From Peptostreptococcus anaerobius VPI 4330 = DSM 2949 (lineage in GTDB: Bacteria; Bacillota; Clostridia; Peptostreptococcales; Peptostreptococcaceae): DNA of 49,761 nt. Shown piece after piece: positions 8,291 to 17,294 of the stretch (its first letter is position 1; the number at the start of each line of letters is the position of its first letter). The translations under genes and the position numbers were made by a program. A model generated the notes under the pieces. It was given only the letters and a program-made list of their open reading frames with translations. It was not told where the DNA came from and made no database searches. The stretch spans positions 1-49,761 of the forward strand of contig NZ_KB906616.1 in assembly GCF_000381525.1 (NCBI RefSeq), written 5' to 3'.

Positions 8291-8396
8291 AAATTTATAT
8301 CTTTTTACATTACTTATTCAATCAACTCGTTGGGGTTGCTTTTTAATCAATAAAAATTTATTCAATTCATACATATAGATCTTACTAACACTTAAA

Positions 8397-8405
8397 TGCT
8401 ATAAT
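8397..8405 (+). promoter_or_regulatory. Extended -10 promoter of the helicase gene
   Basis: TGCTATAAT forms an extended -10 element (TGn plus TATAAT) 38 bp upstream of the ATG at 8443. A good -35 is not evident, which is acceptable for extended -10 promoters. GGAGG lies between promoter and start. Confidence 0.5.
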
Positions 8406-8442
8406 ATACTTATAACAAACATATTCCAAGCGGAGGATACAA

Positions 8443-11400
8443 ATGAACACTGATAAATTACAATCTCTAAAAGCAAGCATGGAAGTATCCTTTGTAGACT
8501 CTCATGCTATATGCAGTGAAAAATACAACTCACAGTACAAATCAGACCTTATATACAATGATTATAAAACAGGGAGCAAGGTACTGTGCTCTATAATAGA
8601 TGAACTTAATGAATGTGACGAATTTTTATTTAGCGTTGCATTTATTACTATGAGCGGAATCACACCCCTACTACAGGTTTTAAAAGACCTAGAAAATAGA
8701 GGTGTAAAAGGAAAGATAATAACTACCGATTATTTGGACTTTAGTGAGCCTAGGGCCTTGGAAAAGTTGTCCGAGTTTAAAAATATTGAGCTTAAAATAT
8801 ATTGTTCTCACGATTCAAATATATGATTTCATACCAAGGGATATATATTTAAAAATGATCAGATGTACAGGATAATTGTTGGTAGCGCAAACATGACACA
8901 GAACGCTATGACGAAAAATAAAGAGTGGAATTCTAGCATAAAGTCTAATATAGATGGTCAATATACCCAAACAGTTCTGAGCGAGTTTTATTCATTATGG
9001 AATGATGAAAATTCTTTTGCATGTGATCAAGTAATCGAAAAATATAGGTTAAAGTATAACCTTATAAAGAAGCAAAAAAAGATTGCTAGAGAAAAAGAGA
9101 TTCCTAGCCTGTCTGACTATAAATTATATCCAAACTCGATGCAGTTGGATTTTATAAATAATATTAAGGAATTGGTCCTACAAAATGAAAAGCGTGCTCT
9201 ATTAATATCTGCTACAGGCACTGGTAAGACATATGCATCAGCATTTGCTCTTAGGGAGTTAAATCCTAAAAGAATACTATTCATTGTGCATAGGGAGCAG
9301 ATAGCCAAGCAAGCTATGGAAACCTACAAAAGAGTATTTAGCCATACAAAGACTATGGGGATTTTATCGGGTAATGAAAAGTGTATGGGTGAAGATTTTA
9401 TATTTTCAACTATGCAGACTATGTCTAAAGAATATATACATAGCCAATTTTCTAAAGATGAATTCGATATTATAGTAATTGACGAAGTTCATAGGGCGGG
9501 TGCCGCCAGCTATGAGAAGATTATGGAATATTTTACTCCAAATACTTTATGGCTAGGGATGACAGCTAGTCCAGACAGAGGTGATGGGTATGATATATAT
9601 AAATTATTTGACAATAACATTGCTCATGAAATTAGGCTACAAGAAGCCTTAGAAGAAGATTTATTATGTCCATTTCATTACTTTGGTATAACAGATATTG
9701 AAGTAGAAGATGGCATCACTTCAAGTGTTCAAGAAACTAGATCAAATATAATAGATAGTGATTTTAAGAGTGGACTTGTTTTAGCTGCAGAAGGCAGGTC
9801 GATATACTCAACTAAGGAAAATGACAAAAGTGACTTGAAAAAATTTGCTAACCTTGTTTATGACAAAAAACTGGAATATATTGTAGAAAAAATCGAATTC
9901 TTTGGCTATAGTGGAGACAGGGTCAAGGGGCTAGTTTTTTGCAGTAGTAAAGAAGAGGCAAGGTTATTATCTGATGGATTTAATAAGAGGGGTTATAAGA
10001 CTGTAGCCCTGACTGGTGAAGATATCATTGACTACAGGCTTGAATGTATAGATAGATTAGTTGGAAATAATAGCTATGACTATCTTGATTATATATTTAC
10101 AGTTGATATATTCAATGAAGGGGTTGATATACCTGAAGTTAACCAGGTTGTTATGCTAAGGCCTACTGAGTCCTCTATCATATTTATTCAGCAGCTGGGC
10201 AGGGGCTTGAGAAAATCTGAGGGCAAGGAATATGTTGTAATTATAGATTTTATAGGTAACTACACTACAAACTTTTTAATACCTATAGCCTTGTTTGGAG
10301 ATAGGACCTTTAACAAGGACAATATAAGAAAGTATATGAGGCAGGGTAACAAGTTGCTACCAGGCTGTTCAACTATAAGTTTTGATGAAATTTCCAAAGA
10401 GAGAATATATAGGTCTATTGATAATGCTAATTTCAGTGAAATAAAAAAGATAAAAGAATCATATATACAATTGAAAAATAAACTAGGGAAAATACCTGCA
10501 ATGATGGATTTTGAAAAGTATGGTTCGATGGATATACAGTGCATAATTGATAATAAGAGTTTGGGATCATACTATGGATTTTTAAAGAAGTATGAAAAAG
10601 AGTATATGTATAGATTTAATAAAGATAAGGAGCTTATGATTAAGTTTATTTCTGATAAATTTGTCAATGGAAAGAGAATTCATGAGTTGCTTATAATAAA
10701 AGATATATTAAATGGAGAAGATAGCCTATTGGAAAGACTAAAAATTACTTTATCAGAGCGAGGGATTGGATTTGACTCAAATACCAAACTTAATATTTAT
10801 AATATATTGACAGATAATTTTGCGACTGGATCTAACAAAAAGACATATCAAGGTTGTAAAATACTAGCTTCTAAAGACTACAAATATGAAGACTATGATT
10901 ATGAAGTATCAGAAAGCTTTGAAAAAATGTTAGAAGATAATGAGTTCAGACGCATAATTACTGAGCTTGTAGATTATGGTATTTATAAAAATGAAAACTA
11001 CTATAGGCCTAAATATGAGGATACAAACTTTAAATTGTACAGTAAATACACATACTCAGATGTGTGTAGATTGTTGGAGTGGGATAAAGACGAGGTTGCC
11101 CTAAATATAGGTGGCTATAAGTATGATAAAAAGACTAAAACCTATCCTGTATTTATAAATTATAATAAGTCTGACGATATTTCTGATACGATAAACTATG
11201 AAGATAGGTTTGAAAGCAATATCAGATTAATAGCTATATCTAAATCTGGTAGAACTAAGGATTCTGAAGATGTGCAGAATGCCCTAAAATCTGATGAAAG
11301 AGGAATAAAAATGCACCTTTTTGTAAGAAAGAATAAGGATGATAAGACCTCAAAGGAATTTTATTATTTGGGTAAAATAAGGGCACTTGGAATTGAAAAA

Positions 11401-11499
11401 GAATTTGTAATGCCTAATACAAACAAGACGGCGGTTGAAATTATCTATAAATTAAATACACCTGTTAGAAATGACATATATGACTATATAACAAAATAA
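8443..11499 (+). pseudogene. PLD-nuclease/superfamily 2 helicase/DUF3427 protein, interrupted by an in-frame TGA
   Basis: One reading frame of about 1,018 codons is broken only by TGA at 8824-8826. The N-terminal part is a phospholipase-D-type nuclease domain: FHTKGYIF (the HxK motif) comes directly after the TGA, and GSANMT follows. Then comes a superfamily 2 helicase: SATGTGKT (Walker A), IDEVH (Walker B), GMTASP, VFCSSKEEA, FNEGVDIPEV and QQLGRGLRK. The C-terminal 300 residues match the DUF3427 region. Intact relatives are DNA-targeting proteins seen in variable genome islands. ATG 8863 could restart translation of an 878-residue product lacking the first half of the nuclease domain, but no ribosome site precedes it. 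Everything else looks conserved, so the lesion is recent, an error, or recoded. Confidence 0.85.
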
Positions 11500-11643
11500 A
11501 AATTGTATTTGCTTAGATAAGTAGGTAGAGATTTATACTATTAAATAAAAATATGTAAGAATATGTAAAATGACAAATAGTAGCCTAGTAAAAAGGTTTT
11601 GTAATAATGCGATTAAAATTAAAACTATAGGGAGGAGATAATA

Positions 11644-12027
11644 ATGAAGAGAATAGAGGTTGTTGCTGCAATTATCAAAAAGAATGGAAAGTACCTAGCA
11701 ACTCAAAGGGGATATGGAGACCTAAAAGGTGGATGGGAATTTCCAGGTGGAAAAATGGAAGAGGGTGAAGATCGAGAAGAAGCTCTTATAAGGGAGATAA
11801 AAGAAGAGTTGGATGCTCAAATAAATATAGAAAAGTATTTTACAACAGTGGAGTATGACTATAAGAGTTTTTATCTTATAATGCATTGTTTTATATGCAA
11901 CTTAATAGATGAGAATATAAGTCTTCTAGAGCATTCTAACGCAGTATGGCTAGATAAAAATGAACTAGGAAAACTGGATTGGTTGCCTGCTGATATAGAA
12001 GTTGTAGAGAGTTTGATCATGGACTAG
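11644..12027 (+). CDS. MutT-like Nudix hydrolase
   Basis: This 127-residue protein has a near-perfect Nudix box, running from GGKMEEGE through REIKEEL; only the final Gly of the signature is Asp here. The N-terminal VVAAIIKKNGKYLATQRGYG and the GWEFPGGK segments are typical of (deoxy)nucleoside triphosphate pyrophosphohydrolases of the MutT/CTP-pyrophosphohydrolase group. It removes oxidised or unwanted nucleotides to monophosphate plus pyrophosphate in the cytoplasm. GGGAGGAG precedes the ATG. It starts 144 bp after the helicase gene on the same strand, and this type of pairing may be functional. Confidence 0.88.
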   Translation: MKRIEVVAAIIKKNGKYLATQRGYGDLKGGWEFPGGKMEEGEDREEALIREIKEELDAQINIEKYFTTVEYDYKSFYLIMHCFICNLIDENISLLEHSNAVWLDKNELGKLDWLPADIEVVESLIMD

Positions 12028-12171
12028 ACAAAGTCTTATATTAGATTTTCCATAAATAACAAAACTTAGTACCAATATTCATAAGATGGTATTTTCAAAT
12101 TATTTAAAGTATGTTAAAATTAATTAAAAGACTGTATAAATATTCTCATAATAAAAATTATTGGAGGTACC

Positions 12172-13524
12172 ATGAAAAACAAAATTATAGCTTTGATTGT
12201 GGCTACATTAGTAGGTATATGTCTTGCTGCCTACTTTGCTATGAAGCCAATGGATACGAAATTAGCAAACGATAACAAGAATGAAGCAAAAAGTCAAATA
12301 ACAAGTCAAAGGGCTGAAGAAATAATCAATGAGACCGGAGATATAGTCGGTGATGTGGCTAGTCCCCAGGTCATAATAATGAGTGACTCACCAGCTCCGA
12401 AAGGTCTAGTATCTTATGCCAAGATACCAAAAGATGATACAAAGGTCATAATATCAAGGCTAGATTCAATCTCTAAGGATAGGTATGAACCAGAGGATAT
12501 GACACCTCAGATTGAGGCTTTTGAGACAATTGTATATGATTACCAAGGGGACAAAAAGCTAGAAGTTGGCAAGCTTAGACCAAAATACTTAGACGGAATG
12601 CCTCTTATTAAAGGCCAGGGCTTTGATTATTATATATACGCCTTTGAGAAAAATGGCAAAAAATACATAATAGAATATGAATTATATAATGACCCTAAAG
12701 GTGGAGAAAACGGAAGAGAGACTGTATATGAAGTTTCAGATAAGAAATTAAACAAGGTATTAGTTGTTGAAAAGGCAACAGATAGCACTTACAGAGGCAA
12801 AGAAGAACTATACTATATAGATAAAAATGAATCTGACAAAGAATCTGTTGATGCAGCTCTTAAGAAGCTAGGACTTGAAGGAACATTTGATATTGATTGG
12901 GTAGAGGGCAAGAACAAGCCTAAGATAGATGCCAGTCAAATATCTGCCTTAAACTGCCATATGGGTAAGTTAACTATAGGCAGGAATATAGATGACCAAG
13001 TCAAAGATATGGTTAAGAAAGGTCAGCTGAGTGGAGAAAGTAAGTCTAAAAACAAGGACAAAGTTGATAGCAAAAATAAATCTGATGACAAAAATAAATC
13101 ATCTCAAACTAAAGCTTCAAATACTGGAGATATAATCAAGTTAGACGATAATATCAGTGTTAAAATACCACCTGATGCTAAAAAGTACTCTAGAGTGGAG
13201 ATGTTTGAAGACAATAATGGTAAGAGTGTCAGATTTTATTCTAAGGAGCATGATGCCAAGATACCAAGAGATGGCAATATATGTTCGATATGGATGTCAG
13301 ATGAAGACTATACTGGACATGACGCCATTATAGTACTGGGCAGCGTAAAGACTTCTAAGGGAACTAAGTATATCACAGCAAGTTTTCCTCAGGATTTACC
13401 TGTTCAGGACCAATCTGCAGAGTCAGGAGAGATATTCTTTAAGAATTATACAGCTATAAAGAATATTATAAAAAATAATGATATGATAGTACCTGCTAAG
13501 GGTGTTGAATATAAAAAGAAATAG
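12172..13524 (+). CDS. Uncharacterised membrane-anchored or secreted protein
   Basis: I do not recognise this 450-residue protein. Residues 1-26 form a signal peptide or membrane anchor without a lipobox Cys. Residues about 50-285 form one folded region containing VASPQVIIMSDSPAPKG and several Tyr/Asp-rich strands. Residues about 285-315 are a Lys/Ser/Asp linker (KNKDKVDSKNKSDDKNKSS). Residues 316-450 form a second, beta-rich domain. The layout is that of an extracytoplasmic protein with two globular domains. GGAGG precedes the ATG. It sits alone between the Nudix gene and a clear terminator, so context gives no function. Confidence 0.75.
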   Translation: MKNKIIALIVATLVGICLAAYFAMKPMDTKLANDNKNEAKSQITSQRAEEIINETGDIVGDVASPQVIIMSDSPAPKGLVSYAKIPKDDTKVIISRLDSISKDRYEPEDMTPQIEAFETIVYDYQGDKKLEVGKLRPKYLDGMPLIKGQGFDYYIYAFEKNGKKYIIEYELYNDPKGGENGRETVYEVSDKKLNKVLVVEKATDSTYRGKEELYYIDKNESDKESVDAALKKLGLEGTFDIDWVEGKNKPKIDASQISALNCHMGKLTIGRNIDDQVKDMVKKGQLSGESKSKNKDKVDSKNKSDDKNKSSQTKASNTGDIIKLDDNISVKIPPDAKKYSRVEMFEDNNGKSVRFYSKEHDAKIPRDGNICSIWMSDEDYTGHDAIIVLGSVKTSKGTKYITASFPQDLPVQDQSAESGEIFFKNYTAIKNIIKNNDMIVPAKGVEYKKK

Positions 13525-13604
13525 TGTAGTTCCTCAGAAAGGGGCGTCAATATGATTTACAGTCATGTAAAAAGATGAAGATATAGAGTAATATGTGTAA
13601 ATGT

Positions 13605-13634
13605 GCGTAGCAATTTTTTGCTACGCTGTTTTTT
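13605..13634 (+). terminator. Intrinsic terminator
   Basis: GCGTAGCA and TGCTACGC pair perfectly around ATTTTT and are followed by TGTTTTTT. It ends the single-gene transcript of the unknown secreted protein. Confidence 0.9.
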
Positions 13635-13766
13635 AATAATGATCTAGTGTAAAATATTTGTAGGGAAATTTAGAATAACTTGCAATTAGCTTTCGTCTTT
13701 AAGGAATAATGTGAAATGCTAAAAGCGGATAGAGTTTAAAATTTGTTGTTGGAAGGAGTTTTGCTG

Positions 13767-14384
13767 GTGAGTGATAAGAGTAATAAAAAATTTTGGGATA
13801 AATTCGCCAAGCTGTATGCTTCTTTTATGAAGAAGGATAAAGATGTTTATGATAAAGTTTGCGGATACATAAACCCACATCTGAGTAAGGATATGAATGT
13901 ACTTGAACTTGCTTGTGGTTCAGGTCAATTATCCTTTAACCTTTCAAAATATACGAAAAGTTGGATTGCAACTGATTTTTCTAAACAAATGATTTTTGAA
14001 GCAAGAAAACATGGAGAATACGAGAACCTTGTCTTTGAAATAGCTGATGCTACTTCATTGATTTATGCAGATGATAAATTTGATTGCGTAGTAATAGCGA
14101 ATGCACTTCATATTATGCCCGAACCTGAAAAGGCAATGAAAGAAATATATAGGGTATTAAAACCTAATGGTACTTTGTTTGCTCCCACTTTTTTATGGAA
14201 AGAGGGAAAACAAAGTAAAATTATAAAAAGCTTGATGTCTATTGTAGGGTTCAAGATGTATAAAGAATGGGATAAAAAGCAATTTCAAGATTTTACCCAT
14301 GAATATGGATTTTCAGTAGCTGAAATGAAATTGGTAAATGGAGGTCTTGCACCAGTCGGTGTAATGATTGCATATAAAAAGTAA
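13767..14384 (+). CDS. Class I SAM-dependent methyltransferase
   Basis: This roughly 205-residue protein has the class I methyltransferase fold. Motif I is NVLELACGSGQLS, the acidic residue after strand 2 is in WIATDFS, and FDCVVIANALHIMPEPEKAM with IYRVLKPNGTLF are motifs typical of the UbiE/Methyltransf_11 group. The substrate cannot be told. I prefer the GTG start at 13767, eight bases after GGAAGGAG, to the upstream TTG codons at 13743-13751, which precede or overlap that site. The neighbouring membrane protein starts 57 bp downstream and is probably cotranscribed. Confidence 0.87.
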   Translation: MSDKSNKKFWDKFAKLYASFMKKDKDVYDKVCGYINPHLSKDMNVLELACGSGQLSFNLSKYTKSWIATDFSKQMIFEARKHGEYENLVFEIADATSLIYADDKFDCVVIANALHIMPEPEKAMKEIYRVLKPNGTLFAPTFLWKEGKQSKIIKSLMSIVGFKMYKEWDKKQFQDFTHEYGFSVAEMKLVNGGLAPVGVMIAYKK

Positions 14385-14441
14385 TATTGAATTATTATTT
14401 GCAAAGTAATATGAATTTAAAAGCAAAAGGGAGATGATTTT

Positions 14442-14948
14442 ATGGATTTAATACAGGCAATACTTGTCGGAATTGCTATAGCAGCTATTTTTAATGGTAC
14501 AGTGGCTTCTTTAGTACTTATTAATCCAAGATTCTTTTTTGATTCTTATCCAAAGGCTATCCAGAAAACAGCTCCGAAACAAATGACAAAGCAAGAGAAA
14601 AAGATAAATATGACACTTACTATCATTATTGTGGGAGTTTGTTTTATTTATTCAACAATAAGTATTTTACATTCAGGAGTTGTTGGCTTTTGGAATATAT
14701 TTTGGATGGGATACATTCAGTGGAGTATATTAAATATAGGAGATTTTTTGTTATTGGATTGTCTCTTATTTCAAGGAAAATATAAAGAAAAGATAGTTAT
14801 TCCGGGAACAGAGGGACACAAAGATTATGAGTTTAATAATTGGATGAAACATTTGGCAATACTAGAACATTTTTTATTAGTTCCATTTTTGTTCATACCA
14901 ATTATAGCTACAATTCAAGCTTTGTTTGTTGGATTTTTAGGAAGATAA
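14442..14948 (+). CDS. Four-helix membrane protein of unknown function
   Basis: This 168-residue protein has about four membrane helices (residues roughly 5-25, 55-77, 85-110 and 140-165) and a soluble loop with VIPGTEGHKDYEFNNW. I do not recognise a family with certainty. It follows the methyltransferase gene closely and has a GGGAG ribosome site. Its last 85 bp plus 12 bp of downstream sequence are duplicated at the start of the window with about 95% identity, so the genome holds at least two copies of this 3' end. Confidence 0.75.
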   Translation: MDLIQAILVGIAIAAIFNGTVASLVLINPRFFFDSYPKAIQKTAPKQMTKQEKKINMTLTIIIVGVCFIYSTISILHSGVVGFWNIFWMGYIQWSILNIGDFLLLDCLLFQGKYKEKIVIPGTEGHKDYEFNNWMKHLAILEHFLLVPFLFIPIIATIQALFVGFLGR

Positions 14949-14960
14949 ATTTAGAGTTGC
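14864..14960 (+). repeat. 97-bp direct repeat, second copy (first copy at 1-97)
   Basis: These 97 bases match positions 1-97 in the same orientation with five substitutions and no gaps. Similarity stops at GAGTTGC in both copies. The repeat spans the last 27 codons and stop of the membrane-protein gene. The two copies flank about 14.8 kb of accessory genes. The repeat may be longer to the left, but the window edge hides this. Confidence 0.9.
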
Positions 14961-15038
14961 ATAAACAATTTAATAAATTTAATCATATTAGGAAAATAAG
15001 TTCTAAAAGCGTATTTATTACTGGGAAGGTTAGATGGT

Positions 15039-15122
15039 ATGGCAATAACTCTTACAGATATTGATCAATTTGTGTCTATGTATGTTCAAAAAGAGGCTGG
15101 TGAAAATCCAACTTCCCTTTAA
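15039..15122 (+). CDS. Short 27-residue ORF, probably a truncated gene start
   Basis: MAITLTDIDQFVSMYVQKEA begins this ORF, which ends after GENPTSL. GGAAGG lies 9 bp before the ATG, so the start looks genuine, but the product is very short and I know no family. It may be the surviving 5' end of a longer gene cut by a rearrangement near the repeat at 14864-14960. The ending CTTCCCTTTAA resembles the 3' arm of the hairpin at 8261-8290. Confidence 0.3.
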   Translation: MAITLTDIDQFVSMYVQKEAGENPTSL

Positions 15123-15179
15123 TTTATAATATTACTTAATTTTTTACATAGACTCACACAAAATATTTATTTGATATTT

Positions 15180-15686
15180 TTAGAATGGGGCAAAGCTGTT
15201 AGTAAACCATGAGTTTTCTGTAGCTAGCTTGATTTCCTGATCAAAGGAATCTCTATGCTGGATTTCCCATTTAGCCAATACTTCCAATAATTTTTTTGCA
15301 TTTGGGTCTTCAACGTTTTCCGCTGCTTTTTCATAAAATGTAGCAAAATCATTCTCCATAGCATATGCCATTCTTAGGATAGGCAAGTCCTCAACTGTAG
15401 AATCAAAGTTCATGTCCTTGATATCTCTTTCGTTGATCTTAAATATGTCTTCTCCACCCTTAAGGTCTAAACTTTCAAAGTCGTCAAATTCTTTACCATC
15501 CTGTATTTTCTTTAGTTCTTTTTCTAGGATTTCATAGTGATCATCTTCCATCTCTGCTAATTGAGTAAATATTTCCTTGTTTGATTCTGCCTTCACCTTA
15601 GACATATATGTCTTATAAAATTCTTCAGCAGTTTTTTCCATGTTCATTGCGTACTTTAGTATTTCTTCGTATTTTGTAGCCTGCAT
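15180..15686 (-). CDS. Ferritin-like diiron (rubrerythrin-type) protein
   Basis: This 168-residue cytoplasmic protein has two repeats of the four-helix ferritin-like diiron pattern. The first half contains MEKTAEEFY and MEDDHYEILEKE; the second contains MENDFATFYEKAAE and WEIQHRDSFDQE, supplying the Glu and ExxH iron ligands. No C-terminal rubredoxin domain is present, so it is a short rubrerythrin-like protein, expected to help with peroxide removal or iron handling in an anaerobe. A separate rubredoxin is encoded at 25645. The gene stands alone on the minus strand with an AGGAGG site. Confidence 0.85.
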   Translation of the reverse strand: MQATKYEEILKYAMNMEKTAEEFYKTYMSKVKAESNKEIFTQLAEMEDDHYEILEKELKKIQDGKEFDDFESLDLKGGEDIFKINERDIKDMNFDSTVEDLPILRMAYAMENDFATFYEKAAENVEDPNAKKLLEVLAKWEIQHRDSFDQEIKLATENSWFTNSFAPF

Positions 15687-16098
15687 AGTTAATTACCTCC
15701 TATATATAAATTATTACTATATTAGTCTTATACCCTATGAATACGTTTTTAACAAGTATTTTAGACAGGTAGAATTATCATGAGAATACTATATTGGTAT
15801 TATAAGGTAAAGTGATGAAGTATATTCAAACATTGTACCTTTTATATTGATATGCTTATAAAAACACTGAAAATTTAAGAAAAAACCTTATTTTATAATT
15901 TTACAGTTTAAAATCAACTATATATGGGTATTATATTAATATTATTTATTTCAATTTAAAAGTTTTAATTTGTTTTAGTGGTGTTTACCAACATAGCGTT
16001 TAAAGTGAGATTTACCAATGTAGTTTTTAGTTTAAGAATTTTAAATCAAGATTTAAATATCATTGTGGAATATAAAATAATTTTTTAGGAGGCCAAAG
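15687..16098. other. 412-bp divergent intergenic region
   Basis: This AT-rich region separates the minus-strand ferritin-like gene from the plus-strand solute transporter operon and must hold promoters for both. I see no RNA gene. Its one clear structure is the pair of imperfect direct repeats at 15984-16029. No perfect PerR or Fur box was found on the ferritin side. Confidence 0.5.
15984..16029. repeat. Two imperfect direct repeats upstream of the opu-type operon
   Basis: TTTACCAACATAGCGTTTA (15984-16002) and TTTACCAATGTAGTTTTTA (16011-16029) share most positions and are 27 bp apart. They end about 70 bp before the ATPase ATG, a suitable place for a regulator of osmotic-stress or solute genes. 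No regulator is identified. Confidence 0.4.
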
Positions 16099-17286
16099 AT
16101 GATAGAATATAAGAATATTTCAAAAAAGTATCCAAACGGGAAGATGGCAGTTAGAGATGTTAATATAAAATTTGACAAGGGAGAATTTGTTTGTTTTATA
16201 GGTACATCAGGTAGTGGTAAGACTACGCTTATGAGAATGATAAATCGTATGTTAGATCCAACGAGTGGCGAACTGACTATAGATGGTAAGAATGTAAAAG
16301 ATTTCAATGAGGTAGAACTTAGGAGAAAGATTGGATATGTAATTCAGCAGATAGGTCTGATGCCGCATATGACAATCTATGAAAATATAACTATGGTTCC
16401 AAAGCTTTTGAAATGGTCAAATGAAAAGAGAAGAGAGGTAGCAGAGAAACTGATTAAGATGGTTGAATTACCAGAGAGTTTCTTAGATAGGTACCCTTCA
16501 GAACTGTCTGGTGGTCAGCAGCAGAGAATAGGTGTAATTAGGGCTCTTGCAGCAGATCAGGATATAGTACTAATGGATGAGCCTTTTGGTGCCTTGGACC
16601 CATTGACTAGGGAGTCACTTCAGTCCGTAGTAAAAAATCTACAGAAGAAGATGGGTAAGACATTTGTATTTGTAACACATGACATGGATGAGGCTATAAA
16701 GCTAGCAGACAAGATAGCCATAATGGATAAAGGAGAGTTAGTTCAGTTTGACACTGTTGAAAATATACTTCTTAATCCTGCTAATGATTTCGTAAAAAAT
16801 ATGATCGGTGAAGAGAGATTGTCTGAAGCGCAGTTTGATATGAATACTGTTGAAAGTATAATGCTGAAGAATCCAATAAAGATTAATATTAATTCAAATC
16901 TTAGAACAGCTATAAATATGATGCACAACAACAGGGTAGATACCCTATTCGTTGTTGATGATAATGAGGTTTTACTAGGAGCCCTAGATGCATTTGCCCT
17001 AAGAAATGTGGATTACAAGTTGGGTGTATCTATAAGTGACAGGATTAAAAGAGCAGATGCCATACCGGTAGATACAAAGATCAAGGCAGCCCTTTACTAT
17101 ATAAATGACCTACAGCATAGGAACCTTCCTGTAATAGATGATGAGGGAAGACTAGTTGGTCTGATAACAAGAGCTGCTATGGTGGATTGTTTATACCACA
17201 ACTTCTGGAGCGACTATGAGCCGGAGGATTCAGGTGTTGTTGTTACAGATGGGTATGTAGCAGAAGATAATGATGAAGTTAGGTAG
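16099..17286 (+). CDS. Betaine/carnitine/choline ABC transporter ATPase with CBS domains (OpuCA-like)
   Basis: This 395-residue ATPase energises uptake of quaternary ammonium compatible solutes. Walker A is GTSGSGKTT (about 34-42), the Q-loop is VIQQIGLMP, the signature is LSGGQQQRIGVIRAL, Walker B is IVLMDEPFGALD and the switch is VFVTHDMDEA. Two tandem CBS domains follow (about 255-370); in OpuA/OpuC systems these sense ionic strength or cyclic dinucleotides. An acidic tail (EPEDSGVVVTDGY, then EDNDEV) ends the protein. AGGAGG precedes the ATG, and the fused permease gene starts 8 bp after the stop. Confidence 0.92.
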   Translation: MIEYKNISKKYPNGKMAVRDVNIKFDKGEFVCFIGTSGSGKTTLMRMINRMLDPTSGELTIDGKNVKDFNEVELRRKIGYVIQQIGLMPHMTIYENITMVPKLLKWSNEKRREVAEKLIKMVELPESFLDRYPSELSGGQQQRIGVIRALAADQDIVLMDEPFGALDPLTRESLQSVVKNLQKKMGKTFVFVTHDMDEAIKLADKIAIMDKGELVQFDTVENILLNPANDFVKNMIGEERLSEAQFDMNTVESIMLKNPIKININSNLRTAINMMHNNRVDTLFVVDDNEVLLGALDAFALRNVDYKLGVSISDRIKRADAIPVDTKIKAALYYINDLQHRNLPVIDDEGRLVGLITRAAMVDCLYHNFWSDYEPEDSGVVVTDGYVAEDNDEVR

Positions 17287-17294
17287 GTGGTAGT

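Noticed and set aside
8824-8862. TGA in the helicase gene as a selenocysteine codon
   Set aside because: The position is not a redox site in this nuclease-helicase family, and I see no obvious SECIS-like hairpin directly after the TGA. A nonsense change from GGA or CGA is simpler.
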